NCBI GenBank assembly: GCA_016794365.1
Contig: JAEUKB010000031.1
Location: 1-50,345 of the forward strand
Source: Myxococcales bacterium
GTDB taxonomy: Bacteria; Myxococcota_A; Polyangia; Palsa-1104; JAEUJZ01
DNA length: 50,345 bases
Direction: 5' to 3'
A program made the translations under genes and the position numbers. Shown here one piece after another: positions 33,635 through 41,314 of this stretch; within the stretch, counting starts at the first letter, position 1, and each line of letters begins with the position of its first letter. A model generated the notes under the pieces. It was not told where the DNA came from, did no database searches, and saw only the letters and a program-made list of their open reading frames with translations.

Positions 33635-34321
33635 ATGCGAATCCCACCACAGACTCAAGATTCGGTGTCTTCCCAAGGGCTCAGCTTCCTTCTTTCGACG
33701 CAGCGTGAGTCTCTGCTGCGCATCGCAGAACCACAGTGGAACCTGTGTATCTGGCATCGCCAGACGCTACAGCCGCTGTCGGAAGCTCTGCGCGAGCTGG
33801 CCCACTCCCATGAGTTTTTCCTGCGCTACGAAGGCTGGAAGTCCAAGCTCCGCATCGAGGAGTTCCTGGCTCCGATTGCTACGCTGACGCCGCCTGTGCG
33901 TACGCAGTGGGCGCAGGACATTTCCCTGCTGCTCGAGCTGTTCTGTGAAGCGGCGGGCAGTGAACACATCACGATGAAGCTGGGCACCAGCTCGCGCACG
34001 GACTGTCCGGTGTTTCATACAGACTATGTTCCGCTGCGGATGATCTGCACCTATGCCGGAGCCGGAACAGAGTACCTGGCAGAGCATGATGTACAGCGCG
34101 CATCCCTGGGTCAGGGAGCTGGATGTAGCGCGCAGGCCGCCAACGATCGCATCATGAAGGAAGGCGCGGTGGTCCGTCGAGTCGATGCCTTTTCCGTCGC
34201 GCTGTGCAAAGGCGCAACCTGGCCCGGCAATCGCAGTCGCGGACTGGTGCATCGCTCTCCGGCTTTTGTGGAAGGAATGCCGCCCCGGATCAAGCTTACG
34301 ATCGATACGATCGAAGAGTAA
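33635..34321 (+). CDS. DUF1826 family protein
   Basis: This 228-residue protein starts at the ATG just after a 19-bp palindrome. The DUF1826 pattern is visible: LCIWHRQTLQPL near the N-terminus, FHTDYVPLRMICTYAGAGTEYLAEHDVQRA in the middle and ALCKGATWPGNRSRGLVHRSPAF near the end. The conserved His/Asp and GxGTEW/Y-like segment suggests a metal- or cupin-type site. Family function is unknown; in other genomes it is found near zinc-homeostasis COG0523 GTPases. None is present in this window. Confidence 0.75.
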   Translation: MRIPPQTQDSVSSQGLSFLLSTQRESLLRIAEPQWNLCIWHRQTLQPLSEALRELAHSHEFFLRYEGWKSKLRIEEFLAPIATLTPPVRTQWAQDISLLLELFCEAAGSEHITMKLGTSSRTDCPVFHTDYVPLRMICTYAGAGTEYLAEHDVQRASLGQGAGCSAQAANDRIMKEGAVVRRVDAFSVALCKGATWPGNRSRGLVHRSPAFVEGMPPRIKLTIDTIEE

Positions 34322-34355
34322 CCAGACAACGCGCATCCAGACAACGCGCATCCAG
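34322..34355. repeat. 15-bp direct repeat after DUF1826
   Basis: CCAGACAACGCGCAT occurs twice in tandem (34322-34336, 34337-34351) and then CCAG again, immediately after the DUF1826 stop codon and 17 bp before the end of the convergent lipoprotein gene. Confidence 0.8.
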
Positions 34356-34371
34356 GTGTGGTTCGGCGTTC

Positions 34372-34908
34372 TTATTCACGCGGGGTCTGTGCAGGCAGCA
34401 CTGCACCTGGCTGCGGAAGCGCTGCGCCACTTGGCACAGAGGACAGCGTGACGTAGTAGCAGCCCGCGATCTTGGCCGTCGCATCTGCTTCGCTAAGCAT
34501 CGACACAGACAGCGACATGATGGCAGAGACATCGTGATGTACATACACACGACCGCTTGGGGGAACCAGCACCGTCAGATCCTGTTTCGATCCGGTTCCC
34601 AAGCGATGATCAATGTCGTCACCGTAAAACGTCGAGAGCAAGTGATATCCCGGCGCGGCCAGATAACAGAAGTAGGAAGGCCCTCTGGTCATTCCCACCA
34701 GCGCTCCGTTGTCTTGCACAACCGCAGGAACCAGCGCAGCAAGCTGGCTCGGACGCACCACACAGATCTGTCCAGTTCCCGGCGGTCCCATCGGAAGCTG
34801 CGGCGCAGGAGAGTGAAGCTGTAGCTCATAGCTGGTGCAGCCCACAGCCAGCAGCAACAAGGGAATCACCGTTCGCGAGATGATGTTTGTCGTGATGATG
34901 TTTGTCAT
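34372..34908 (-). CDS. Small lipoprotein with DUF2846-like domain
   Basis: The product has 178 residues if started at the ATG at 34908. A signal peptide ends in the lipobox LLAVGC. The mature part has VVRPSQLAALVPAVVQDNGALVGMTRGPSYFCYLAAPGYHLL, which resembles DUF2846 (a small beta domain predicted in envelope lipoproteins). The first 30 codons contain a perfect 12-bp repeat (ACAAACATCATC twice, 15 bp apart), so the signal peptide reads TNIITTNII. A longer reading frame extends to 35157 but has no signal sequence and overlaps the promoter region. Confidence 0.7.
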   Translation of the reverse strand: MTNIITTNIISRTVIPLLLLAVGCTSYELQLHSPAPQLPMGPPGTGQICVVRPSQLAALVPAVVQDNGALVGMTRGPSYFCYLAAPGYHLLSTFYGDDIDHRLGTGSKQDLTVLVPPSGRVYVHHDVSAIMSLSVSMLSEADATAKIAGCYYVTLSSVPSGAALPQPGAVLPAQTPRE

Positions 34909-34981
34909 GATGCTTGATGGCTGTAGCTGATGATCAAGAAGCTCGCCATGGATTTTCTTCAGGTTGTATGAAAACGGACTC

Positions 34982-35019
34982 TGTAACTCCATGTAACGGA
35001 ATATGTGACGTGCTGTAAC
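34982..35019. promoter_or_regulatory. Four phased direct repeats TGTRAC upstream of the lipoprotein gene
   Basis: TGTAAC at 34982, 34992 and 35014, and TGTGAC at 35004, occur in the same orientation with spacings of 10, 12 and 10 bp. Direct hexamers near the helical repeat are typical of OmpR/PhoB-family response regulators. Whether they control the leftward lipoprotein (start 34908) or the rightward Rieske gene is not clear. Confidence 0.5.
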
Positions 35020-35240
35020 GATTGCTGCGTGCTCCAATATGAATGATTTGATACTCCTCTTATCTGTTTGAGCGATTTCGCACAGAGCAGCAGGAATGAA
35101 TCGTAGCGACGAAGACTTGCAACTTCCGCTTCCTAATTTGATGAATGATTGGGCCATTTTTCAAAAAACGGAGCGCTTTCGCACGGTTCCGTAAAAAAAT
35201 GCACAGCGCTGTGATAGAGCAGATCGCGAAAGGACAGGAG

Positions 35241-36227
35241 ATGACCAAGACCAAGCGGTACGATCTGCCAAGCTACACCGAAGGCTGGTTCCAGATTGCC
35301 TGGAGCAAGCAGCTTCCCGCCCTTGCGATGAAGAAGGTCGAGCAGTTTGGTAAGACCTACGTCTTGTTTCGCAGCGAAGATGGCCAAGTCGGTGTGGTGG
35401 ACGATGTCTGTCCGCACCTTGGATCGCGCTTTTCAGCGGGCGGCTGCGTCAAAAAAAATGCAGTCCGCTGTCCTTATCATCACTGGAGCTTCGATCGCAC
35501 CGGCCAGTGTACCGACATTCCGTACGCCAAAAAGATTCCGCCCAAAGCCAAGGTGGGCGCGCATGCTGTCGTCGAGCGCTACGGAATGATCTTCATGTAT
35601 CGCAACCAAGCGGGCACAGCGCCTTCGTATGATCTGCCACTGATCGATGACTTCGATCCCAGTGACTACGGACAGCCGCACACCTACGAGTTTCGGATTC
35701 GCATCCATGGTCAAGACATCATGGAAAACTCGGTGGACAGTCCGCACTTTGCAGCGGTACACGGACACAACCTGCCGGAAAATCGCTTCCAAGCAGACGG
35801 TCGATCACTGCGGATTACGCAGCTGACATCGCTCAAGCGCTTTGGCACAACGCTCAAAGGAAGGCTCGAGTTCCACATGATCGAGCCCGGCTTTCACTAC
35901 TGTCACTTTCCAGAGCTACCGATGACTCCGGCGCTGGTGTTTTCTTCGATCGTTCCGATCGATGGCGAGTTCACCAATCATCGCCTGACTCTGTGGACAA
36001 AAAAGACGCGCGTTCCGTTCCTGTCGGATCTGGCCGGAATGTTTGTGCGCTGGCAGATGATGAAGACGTATCACGAAGACATGGAGATCTGGGAGAGCAA
36101 GGAGTATCTCACCCAGCCGATCCTGTGCGACGGAGACGGAGCGATCATGAAGCTGCGCCGCTGGTACAGTCAGTTCTACGATGATGCGTCTTCGCAGAGC
36201 GCTCAGCTTCCGCTGCGAGCATCCTAA
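35241..36227 (+). CDS. Rieske non-heme iron oxygenase, alpha subunit
   Basis: The product has 328 residues from the ATG at 35241, preceded by AAAGGA; in-frame starts at 35199 and 35145 are possible. The Rieske [2Fe-2S] ligands are CPHLGSRFSAGGC...CPYHHW (C57/H59, C77/H80). The mononuclear iron site follows as MENSVDSPHFAAVHGH (H169, H174). The C-terminal domain ends in aromatic/charged helices. The layout is closest to KshA/DAF-36-type sterol or steroid oxygenases and related desaturases, but the substrate is not shown. It needs a reductase; the nearest electron-transfer genes are 11 kb away in the P450 operon. Confidence 0.9.
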   Translation: MTKTKRYDLPSYTEGWFQIAWSKQLPALAMKKVEQFGKTYVLFRSEDGQVGVVDDVCPHLGSRFSAGGCVKKNAVRCPYHHWSFDRTGQCTDIPYAKKIPPKAKVGAHAVVERYGMIFMYRNQAGTAPSYDLPLIDDFDPSDYGQPHTYEFRIRIHGQDIMENSVDSPHFAAVHGHNLPENRFQADGRSLRITQLTSLKRFGTTLKGRLEFHMIEPGFHYCHFPELPMTPALVFSSIVPIDGEFTNHRLTLWTKKTRVPFLSDLAGMFVRWQMMKTYHEDMEIWESKEYLTQPILCDGDGAIMKLRRWYSQFYDDASSQSAQLPLRAS

Positions 36228-36250
36228 CCGACTCTGCACAGCCAGCACAG

Positions 36251-36275
36251 ACGCCGTATATTAGGCGTATCATCT
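36251..36275. terminator. Weak hairpin between convergent genes
   Basis: ACGCC-N8-GGCGT at 36251-36268 sits between the Rieske gene and the convergent Cys-rich gene and is followed by a T-rich stretch. Stem length is only five base pairs, so it is a weak candidate terminator. Confidence 0.3.
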
Positions 36276-36747
36276 ACTTCTTTTTGCTACGCTTTCCGTC
36301 GGACTTCTTCTTCGGCGGAGTCGGTTTCTTGATCGGATAGCAGGTCATTCCGCAGGCATCAGGAAACAGCGCGGCACACTCTTTGACCCACTTGCTGGTG
36401 ATGCGCCACGGACCCACATAGGGAGCCGGTTCCTGTCCGCTGTCACAGAGCTGGGTCTTGTCGTTGTGCAGCTTGCTCGGTCCGCCTTCGAGCTTCTGTT
36501 CGCAGCGAACCGCGCAGCTTACTTTCCAGACTCCGTCTTGCGGAACCATCTCTTGGCCCGCTTCATCGTAGACGGTGCGCTCGGGATGCAGCTCAAAGGT
36601 GTACAGCGCGGGACGGAATCCGTCGGGACACTTGAGCGGACAGATCGGCTTGGTTGGCTTTGGCTCTACGGGCTTGGCGGTTCCGTTTGCAATCGATCCA
36701 AGAAGAACGGTCGCGAAGGCGAGCCTGCAAAGTGATGCGGTCAACAT
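36274..36747 (-). CDS. Secreted Cys-rich hypothetical protein with Lys-rich tail
   Basis: The product is 157 residues from the ATG at 36747. A signal peptide (LCRLAFATVLLGSIANG) precedes a compact domain with paired cysteines: CPLKCPDGF, VSCAVRCEQ, LCDSGQE, ECAALFPDACGMTC. The C-terminus is KKPTPPKKKSDGKRSKKK. Disulfide-bonded periplasmic or surface location is likely; the basic tail could bind polyanions. No family was recognised. The longer reading frame upstream lacks a signal sequence. Confidence 0.65.
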   Translation of the reverse strand: MLTASLCRLAFATVLLGSIANGTAKPVEPKPTKPICPLKCPDGFRPALYTFELHPERTVYDEAGQEMVPQDGVWKVSCAVRCEQKLEGGPSKLHNDKTQLCDSGQEPAPYVGPWRITSKWVKECAALFPDACGMTCYPIKKPTPPKKKSDGKRSKKK

Positions 36748-36861
36748 CTCCTTGGTTATCGTCGCACAGGAGCGGTCCCTTCCGCAAGAGCAGCGGGTAA
36801 AACGCTGCGTACCGTTCATGGTGTGACAAAGTGCTCGGATCACTGCGCGCCGCGATCTATG

Positions 36862-37380
36862 ATGGTGCTGCGCATGAACGAAAAGCCCAAACCATCCGCC
36901 CAACCGTTTACCGCAGCACTGGTACAAGCCATCGAACGCGGACCGAAGAGACCGACGATCGAAAAGCACCTGATGATGTACCTGGACATGGAGGTTCCCG
37001 AAGGACTGCTGGCTGTGCTCTCGGCCTGGGCGCGTCATGAGGTCAAGCAGCTACGAATCGGAGCGTTCACGATGGACGATCAAGCGATTGTGCGATCGTT
37101 CCGTCTGCCGGTCTGGGTCAAAGACGAGCCCGGACCCGATGCCGACTGCTACATTGATGAGACGCAGATTCGTCAAGATGTGGTGCTGCTTGGAACCTTT
37201 CGGACAGAGCGAACCACGGTTTCACTGGGCATCACCCGCGATCGACGATCCATCAAAGACGCAGTGATTGGCATCGAGGGTCCGGTCAACTACACCTACA
37301 GCTCGCTCGAAGCATTTTTGCGAAGCTGTCATGGTGGCGCAGTGAAACATGGCACACCGTCCGCGCTCGTGCTTGCGTAG
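36862..37380 (+). CDS. Hypothetical cytoplasmic protein
   Basis: This frame of about 172 residues starts at one of three close ATGs (36859, 36862, 36874). It has no signal or TM segment. Residues include PTIEKHLMMYLDMEVPEGLLAVLSAWARHEVKQLRIGAF, VWVKDEPGPDADCYIDE and ITRDRRSIKDAVIGIEGPVNYTYSSLEAFLRSC. Codon use matches neighbours, supporting a real gene. Family not recognised. It is convergent with the CxxCH lipoprotein. Confidence 0.6.
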   Translation: MVLRMNEKPKPSAQPFTAALVQAIERGPKRPTIEKHLMMYLDMEVPEGLLAVLSAWARHEVKQLRIGAFTMDDQAIVRSFRLPVWVKDEPGPDADCYIDETQIRQDVVLLGTFRTERTTVSLGITRDRRSIKDAVIGIEGPVNYTYSSLEAFLRSCHGGAVKHGTPSALVLA

Positions 37381-37417
37381 CGACGATTCGATCCTGCTGC
37401 GGGCCTGGTATCGCGCG

Positions 37418-37909
37418 CTAGTTTAGGTAGATGCGCGCACCTGCGGGCCCGGTGGGATTGTGACAGCTTGCGCAGTCTCCCGATGGAACGGGGGACGACA
37501 TCTCTTTGATCTTGCCGTCTTTGCTCACGCGCGCGATGAGCTTTTGATACTGAAGCGGCTCCGCCGTAAAGAAGTTGCCAGCGCGGTTTGTGTACAGCGT
37601 GATGAGGATCTTGCGATTTTCATCTGCCAATTCGACCTTGACGCCTTCGAGTCCGCCGCTGTTGCACGCGCTGCTGCCGCTGCCGTAGACCGTTCCGCTG
37701 GCCGTCCAGACCGCGCCGCTCGCTTGTCCGCCTTGACGATGACAAGCCATGCAGCTTCGACCCGGCAGCATCGGAGCCTGCGGAATCAAGTTGTCTTCAC
37801 TTGGATCTTCACAGCCCGCCGCTGCGCCCGCAGCTTTGTCCAAGTTGACTTCGGCACAAGCCGACAGACCGAGCACCGCAAACAGTAGAGCGCAACAGCG
37901 CGTGTTCAT
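37418..37909 (-). CDS. Lipoprotein with two CxxCH motifs (putative heme protein)
   Basis: The product has 163 residues with the lipobox LSAC after a short signal sequence. Two CxxCH motifs (CMACH near 50, CASCH near 145) could bind heme c covalently. Between them is a beta-rich stretch (GTVYGSGSSACNSGGLEGVKVELADENRKILITLYTNRAGNFFTAEPL) that looks like a carboxypeptidase-regulatory/transthyretin-like domain. It is the last gene of a leftward set with YceI and a four-helix membrane protein, so a periplasmic electron-transfer role is plausible. Confidence 0.8.
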   Translation of the reverse strand: MNTRCCALLFAVLGLSACAEVNLDKAAGAAAGCEDPSEDNLIPQAPMLPGRSCMACHRQGGQASGAVWTASGTVYGSGSSACNSGGLEGVKVELADENRKILITLYTNRAGNFFTAEPLQYQKLIARVSKDGKIKEMSSPVPSGDCASCHNPTGPAGARIYLN

Positions 37910-37950
37910 CCGCATCACAGACCTCAAAGAAAGCGCAGCGACGGAAGCAG

Positions 37951-38553
37951 TTACTGGGTAAAGCCAAGGGTTACGTCCACCTGCATCGCATCATCGATCT
38001 TGACGAACATCAGACTCGGTCGCTCGACCTTGAACTCATCGAGGCTCAGCGTCAGGTGTGCCTCAGCGCGAATCGCGGTCGCACTGGTATAGGTCAGCTT
38101 CACCGGCACATCGAACAGCTTCTTGATTCCGTGAAAGGTCAGCTCTGCTTTGAACGTCCGATCGACAGTGGCCGGAAACGTCGCGGGAGTCGGTGCGTCT
38201 CCCTGGGCTTTTAGCTCAACGAGCGGAAAGCGCGCGGCTTCGACGGTTTCTTTCATGTGCGAGTCGCGGTTGGCATTGCCAGAGTCAAACGATTCCACCT
38301 TGGCGCGAATCGCAACTTGGACTTTTCCGTCGGGAAGAACGCGTCCGCGACCCTCAACGGCTTTGCTCACGCCATCAAACTTGTGCAGCTTGTGAATGAG
38401 CCGATAGGTGATGCTACTGTCCTTGGTGCTCACCGTCAGGTTGGTGGCCGCTGGTGCCACTGCCGGAGCCGTCGGTGCAGCAGGTGCCGGTGCCGTCTGC
38501 GCAAAGGCAGGAGAGACAGCAAGTAGAAGCGCAAACAGGATCGAGCTACGCAT
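37951..38553 (-). CDS. YceI-family periplasmic lipocalin-like protein
   Basis: This 200-residue protein has a signal peptide ending AFAQ and an Ala/Pro linker. The YceI beta-barrel follows: SSITYRLIHKLHKFDGVSKAVEGRG, FDSGNANRDSHMKETVEAARFPLVEL and TFHGIKKLFDVPVKLTYTSAT. YceI proteins bind isoprenoid-like lipids in the periplasm and often pair with b561-type cytochromes. That fits the adjacent multi-His membrane protein. Confidence 0.88.
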   Translation of the reverse strand: MRSSILFALLLAVSPAFAQTAPAPAAPTAPAVAPAATNLTVSTKDSSITYRLIHKLHKFDGVSKAVEGRGRVLPDGKVQVAIRAKVESFDSGNANRDSHMKETVEAARFPLVELKAQGDAPTPATFPATVDRTFKAELTFHGIKKLFDVPVKLTYTSATAIRAEAHLTLSLDEFKVERPSLMFVKIDDAMQVDVTLGFTQ

Positions 38554-38607
38554 GGTGTTTCCTCCGCGAACGAAAGACGAGGGATCGGGGTCAAAAGATT
38601 CTAGACA

Positions 38608-39348
38608 TCAGAAGACGTACGCGAGCGCTCCCGTCGCCATAAATGCGAAGGTTGCATACCCTGTGATCAAGTGTCCGAGCGCAAGCTGCGGCTGGTCCAG
38701 TCGTCCCGTTCGCCAGTCCACAATCGGTCCGAGCACCATCTGCGTCACCATGCCTGCGGTCGCCATCGCCATCGCCACCCGGTGAATCATCGCGGTATCA
38801 AGCCGATACTTCTTCGGATACGGGTCCGGGGAAAACCAAGCCAGCGATCCCGTCGTCGCAAACATCACCGAGGTCGCGATCCCCAAGCCCAGGTGTGCGC
38901 GCTCAAAGCGGCCCGTAAACTGACCATTTACGTACTTGTCTTGATAGTTGAACTGGCCCACCACCAGGGTTGCGGCCAGCGCGGCCAGCGTCGAAAAACC
39001 GAGCGCTTGGTGAGTCGTCAACATCGCGCGACGCACGCGCACGGCTTTTTCGGTCTTCAGCGTTTGTTCGAGCTGCGCTTTGGTCTGTTCGGGAGTCTCT
39101 GTCTTCTTCTTGTCGTCTTCAAACAAGTCAAAGCCCAGCTCTCCGCTCGGTGCCGCCGGTGCCGCCGCAGCCGCACTGTCCGTGGAATTCGCCGTCGCTG
39201 GAGCACTCTGCGGCTGTCCAGTCTGCGCAAAACAAACGGAAGACATCGCAAGAAGGATCCACAGCACAGCACCGCGCAGGACACGCGGTGGCGGGTTCAT
39301 CGAACGGACCAAGGCGCGGCGATCTGAAACTCGGTTGCTCACGGACAT
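38608..39348 (-). CDS. Four-helix membrane protein with a His in each helix (b561-like)
   Basis: The product has 246 residues from the ATG at 39348, with GGAGAG five bases upstream; an in-frame ATG at 39300 is an alternative. After a cleavable-looking signal and an Ala/Pro/Glu-rich stretch, four TM helices each carry one His near an end: TTHQALG, RAHLGLG, MIHRVAM, LGHLITGY. Four such His residues can coordinate two b hemes, as in cytochrome b561. It lies 54 bp upstream of yceI and 0.7 kb upstream of a CxxCH lipoprotein. Heme binding is inference. Confidence 0.65.
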   Translation of the reverse strand: MSVSNRVSDRRALVRSMNPPPRVLRGAVLWILLAMSSVCFAQTGQPQSAPATANSTDSAAAAAPAAPSGELGFDLFEDDKKKTETPEQTKAQLEQTLKTEKAVRVRRAMLTTHQALGFSTLAALAATLVVGQFNYQDKYVNGQFTGRFERAHLGLGIATSVMFATTGSLAWFSPDPYPKKYRLDTAMIHRVAMAMATAGMVTQMVLGPIVDWRTGRLDQPQLALGHLITGYATFAFMATGALAYVF

Positions 39349-39676
39349 CACGCTCTCCGAATCCTCTACAGTGGCGGACCACGGTGCTCTGTGTAATCGA
39401 ACTTCTAGCGCAAGAGAGTGGCCATGTAAAACCTTGCGAGCCACTGCCCGGCCAGCGATGAACCCTCATCATTAAACTGTCGCTTCATTTTTTGTCACGC
39501 AGATCTCTTCACAAAATTTTCTGTCGCATGGTGTCTGTTTTGTTGCACGAAATGGACACATCGTGGCCTCTGCTCATAAGGAACGCTGTGATGCGATGTA
39601 GCTCTCTTTGTCCTGTCGCATCCGAGCGATCCAGTGGACCCAGTGACCAACTGTCCAAATGACGGAGACCCAAGCC
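39349..39676. promoter_or_regulatory. Divergent intergenic region, AT-rich centre
   Basis: This 328-bp region separates the leftward b561-like operon from the rightward cytochrome lipoprotein. Its middle (39470-39560) is AT-rich and may hold both promoters. GATGCGA (39590-39596) and TCGCATC (39616-39622) form a hairpin. Nothing coding is recognised. Confidence 0.4.
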
Positions 39677-40186
39677 ATGACGAACTCCTTTGCATTCTTG
39701 TTCCCTGCTGCGCGCACTCCTTTATCCAGCGCTTTGAGCTGCAAGCACAGACAGAAACTCAGACAGAAGTACAGACACAGACTTCTCGCCGGACTGCTGT
39801 GCGCAGGACTCTTCATCGGGACCGGATCCGGTTGTCAGCCACAGGAAGAGCCACGCTATCTTGATGTACTCGACATGAGCAGCAGCGACGGAGACAGTGC
39901 AAACAGCGGACTCCCTTGCGAGGTCAGCCAAGTGTTCTCGAAGACTTGCACGGCTTGCCACAGCAGCAGCGCATCGGGACTTCCCAAGCTGCTGACGTAC
40001 GCAGATGTCACGACATCATCAGCGGTGGATCCGTCCAAAAAAATCATCGAGCGCGCGATTGCCCGGATGCAAGATCCAGCACGACCGATGCCGCCATCGG
40101 GACTGGCTCCCGCATCGGAGGTCGCCGTCCTACAAGCTTGGCTCAATGCCGGAACGCCCAAAGGAAGCTGCGGACAGTCACCGTAA
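39677..40186 (+). CDS. Cytochrome c-like lipoprotein (single CxxCH)
   Basis: The product has 169 residues. A long basic N-terminus precedes the hydrophobic signal and a lipobox GTGSGC. The mature part has one heme-binding CTACH, then YADVTTSSAVDPSKKIIERAIARMQDPARPMPPSGLAPASEVAVLQAWLNAG. The pattern CxxCH plus MPP...L...EVAVLQAWLNAG is common in Myxococcota and Planctomycetota surface cytochromes. Redox partners may be the b561-like gene cluster facing away from it. Confidence 0.82.
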   Translation: MTNSFAFLFPAARTPLSSALSCKHRQKLRQKYRHRLLAGLLCAGLFIGTGSGCQPQEEPRYLDVLDMSSSDGDSANSGLPCEVSQVFSKTCTACHSSSASGLPKLLTYADVTTSSAVDPSKKIIERAIARMQDPARPMPPSGLAPASEVAVLQAWLNAGTPKGSCGQSP

Positions 40187-40295
40187 GATTCCGTAGCGAT
40201 TCCCTTCACATAGCGCACGCTTGATCCCGACGGTGTTTCATCCAGTATGATGTAACTGCTGGATGATCACCGCATTCGGCGTGAAGGGGGCCAGT

Positions 40296-41231
40296 ATGGC
40301 TATCGATGGCAAGCCGTGGACGCGCGTTTCGCAGCAGCTCCTGTGCAGAGTCCTTTTGCTATGCGGAATCGTTGGATTCTTATGTGTCTCCGCTCGTGAT
40401 GCAGCAGCGGGAAGCACGCTCGTCGTCGAGCCGCAGCTCGAAGGAGAGCTAAGCAAGGAATCGATCACGCTGTTTCGGAACACCACGGAGTCTGCGCTCA
40501 AGTCGCAGCAGCTTGGTCTGATTCCAGCAGCGGACTTGGAAGCGACGCTCAGCGGCGAAGCCCAGCTTCAAGGCTGTCACACCGAGCTCTGTTACGAGCG
40601 ACTGGGACGACTTCTAGATAGTCAGCTCGTCACGCGCTATCGCGTAAAGCGTGGCAGCGTCGAAGGAAAAGGCACGGCGGCGTGGAAGCTGAGCGTGGAA
40701 ATCCTTGATGTCGAAGTCGGAGCGATGGGAGCCAAGCTCACCGAAGAGTGCGCAAGCTGTACGGACAAACAAGCTGCGGACAAGCTGGGCGATCTGGTCC
40801 GGCGCGCAGTGATCGAGTGCGTTGCGCGTCCGCGTGGCAGCCTGGATGTTCGATCCGATCCATCAGGTGCAGCGGTCTTTGTCGATGGCACAGAGCTGGG
40901 AATCACTCCGTATAAGCGCGTCACGTTCGCAGGATCACACAAGGTTGTGCTGCGTCATGTTGGCTTCCGGTCCGAACAGGTTGATGTGGTGGTGGAAGAC
41001 GGACAAAAACAAAAGGTAGAGCGCAAGCTCGCGAGCGGAAGTGATCCGGCTCCTGTCATCGTGATGGAAAAGACGCCGGTCTACAAAAAGTGGTGGTTCT
41101 GGGTTGCGCTCGGTGGTGCAGCTGCCGTCGCAGTCGGCGTCACAACCGGAGTGGTTCTGGGTACGCGCACTGGCCCCACCACCACGATGGATCGCATGCT
41201 ACCGAGCAACACCTTTTCCTTTCAGTTCTAG
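40296..41231 (+). CDS. PEGA-domain protein with C-terminal TM and FxF tail (module A)
   Basis: The product has 311 residues from the ATG at 40296, which has GGGGG five bases upstream. A signal peptide precedes a beta/alpha domain with LLDSQLVTRYRVKRG. A PEGA repeat follows (GSLDVRSDPSGAAVFVDGTELGITPYKRVTFAGSHKVVLRH, about 185-240). The C-terminus is KKWWFWVALGG, a TM helix ending TTGVVLGTR, and a short tail ending NTFSFQF. The same WWFW-TM-NTxxFxF tail ends the TPR protein at 44755-45369. PEGA domains usually face the periplasm and contact cell-wall or surface polymers. It is followed 84 bp later by a lipoprotein that has a paralog in the same relative place in module B. Confidence 0.8.
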   Translation: MAIDGKPWTRVSQQLLCRVLLLCGIVGFLCVSARDAAAGSTLVVEPQLEGELSKESITLFRNTTESALKSQQLGLIPAADLEATLSGEAQLQGCHTELCYERLGRLLDSQLVTRYRVKRGSVEGKGTAAWKLSVEILDVEVGAMGAKLTEECASCTDKQAADKLGDLVRRAVIECVARPRGSLDVRSDPSGAAVFVDGTELGITPYKRVTFAGSHKVVLRHVGFRSEQVDVVVEDGQKQKVERKLASGSDPAPVIVMEKTPVYKKWWFWVALGGAAAVAVGVTTGVVLGTRTGPTTTMDRMLPSNTFSFQF

Positions 41232-41314
41232 CTTGTTGATGGCGGCATCGGGTTCGGCGTCGTTCACGCTGATCACGAACACGGAGTCGATTCTTAGCGT
41301 AAGGAGGATGTGCG

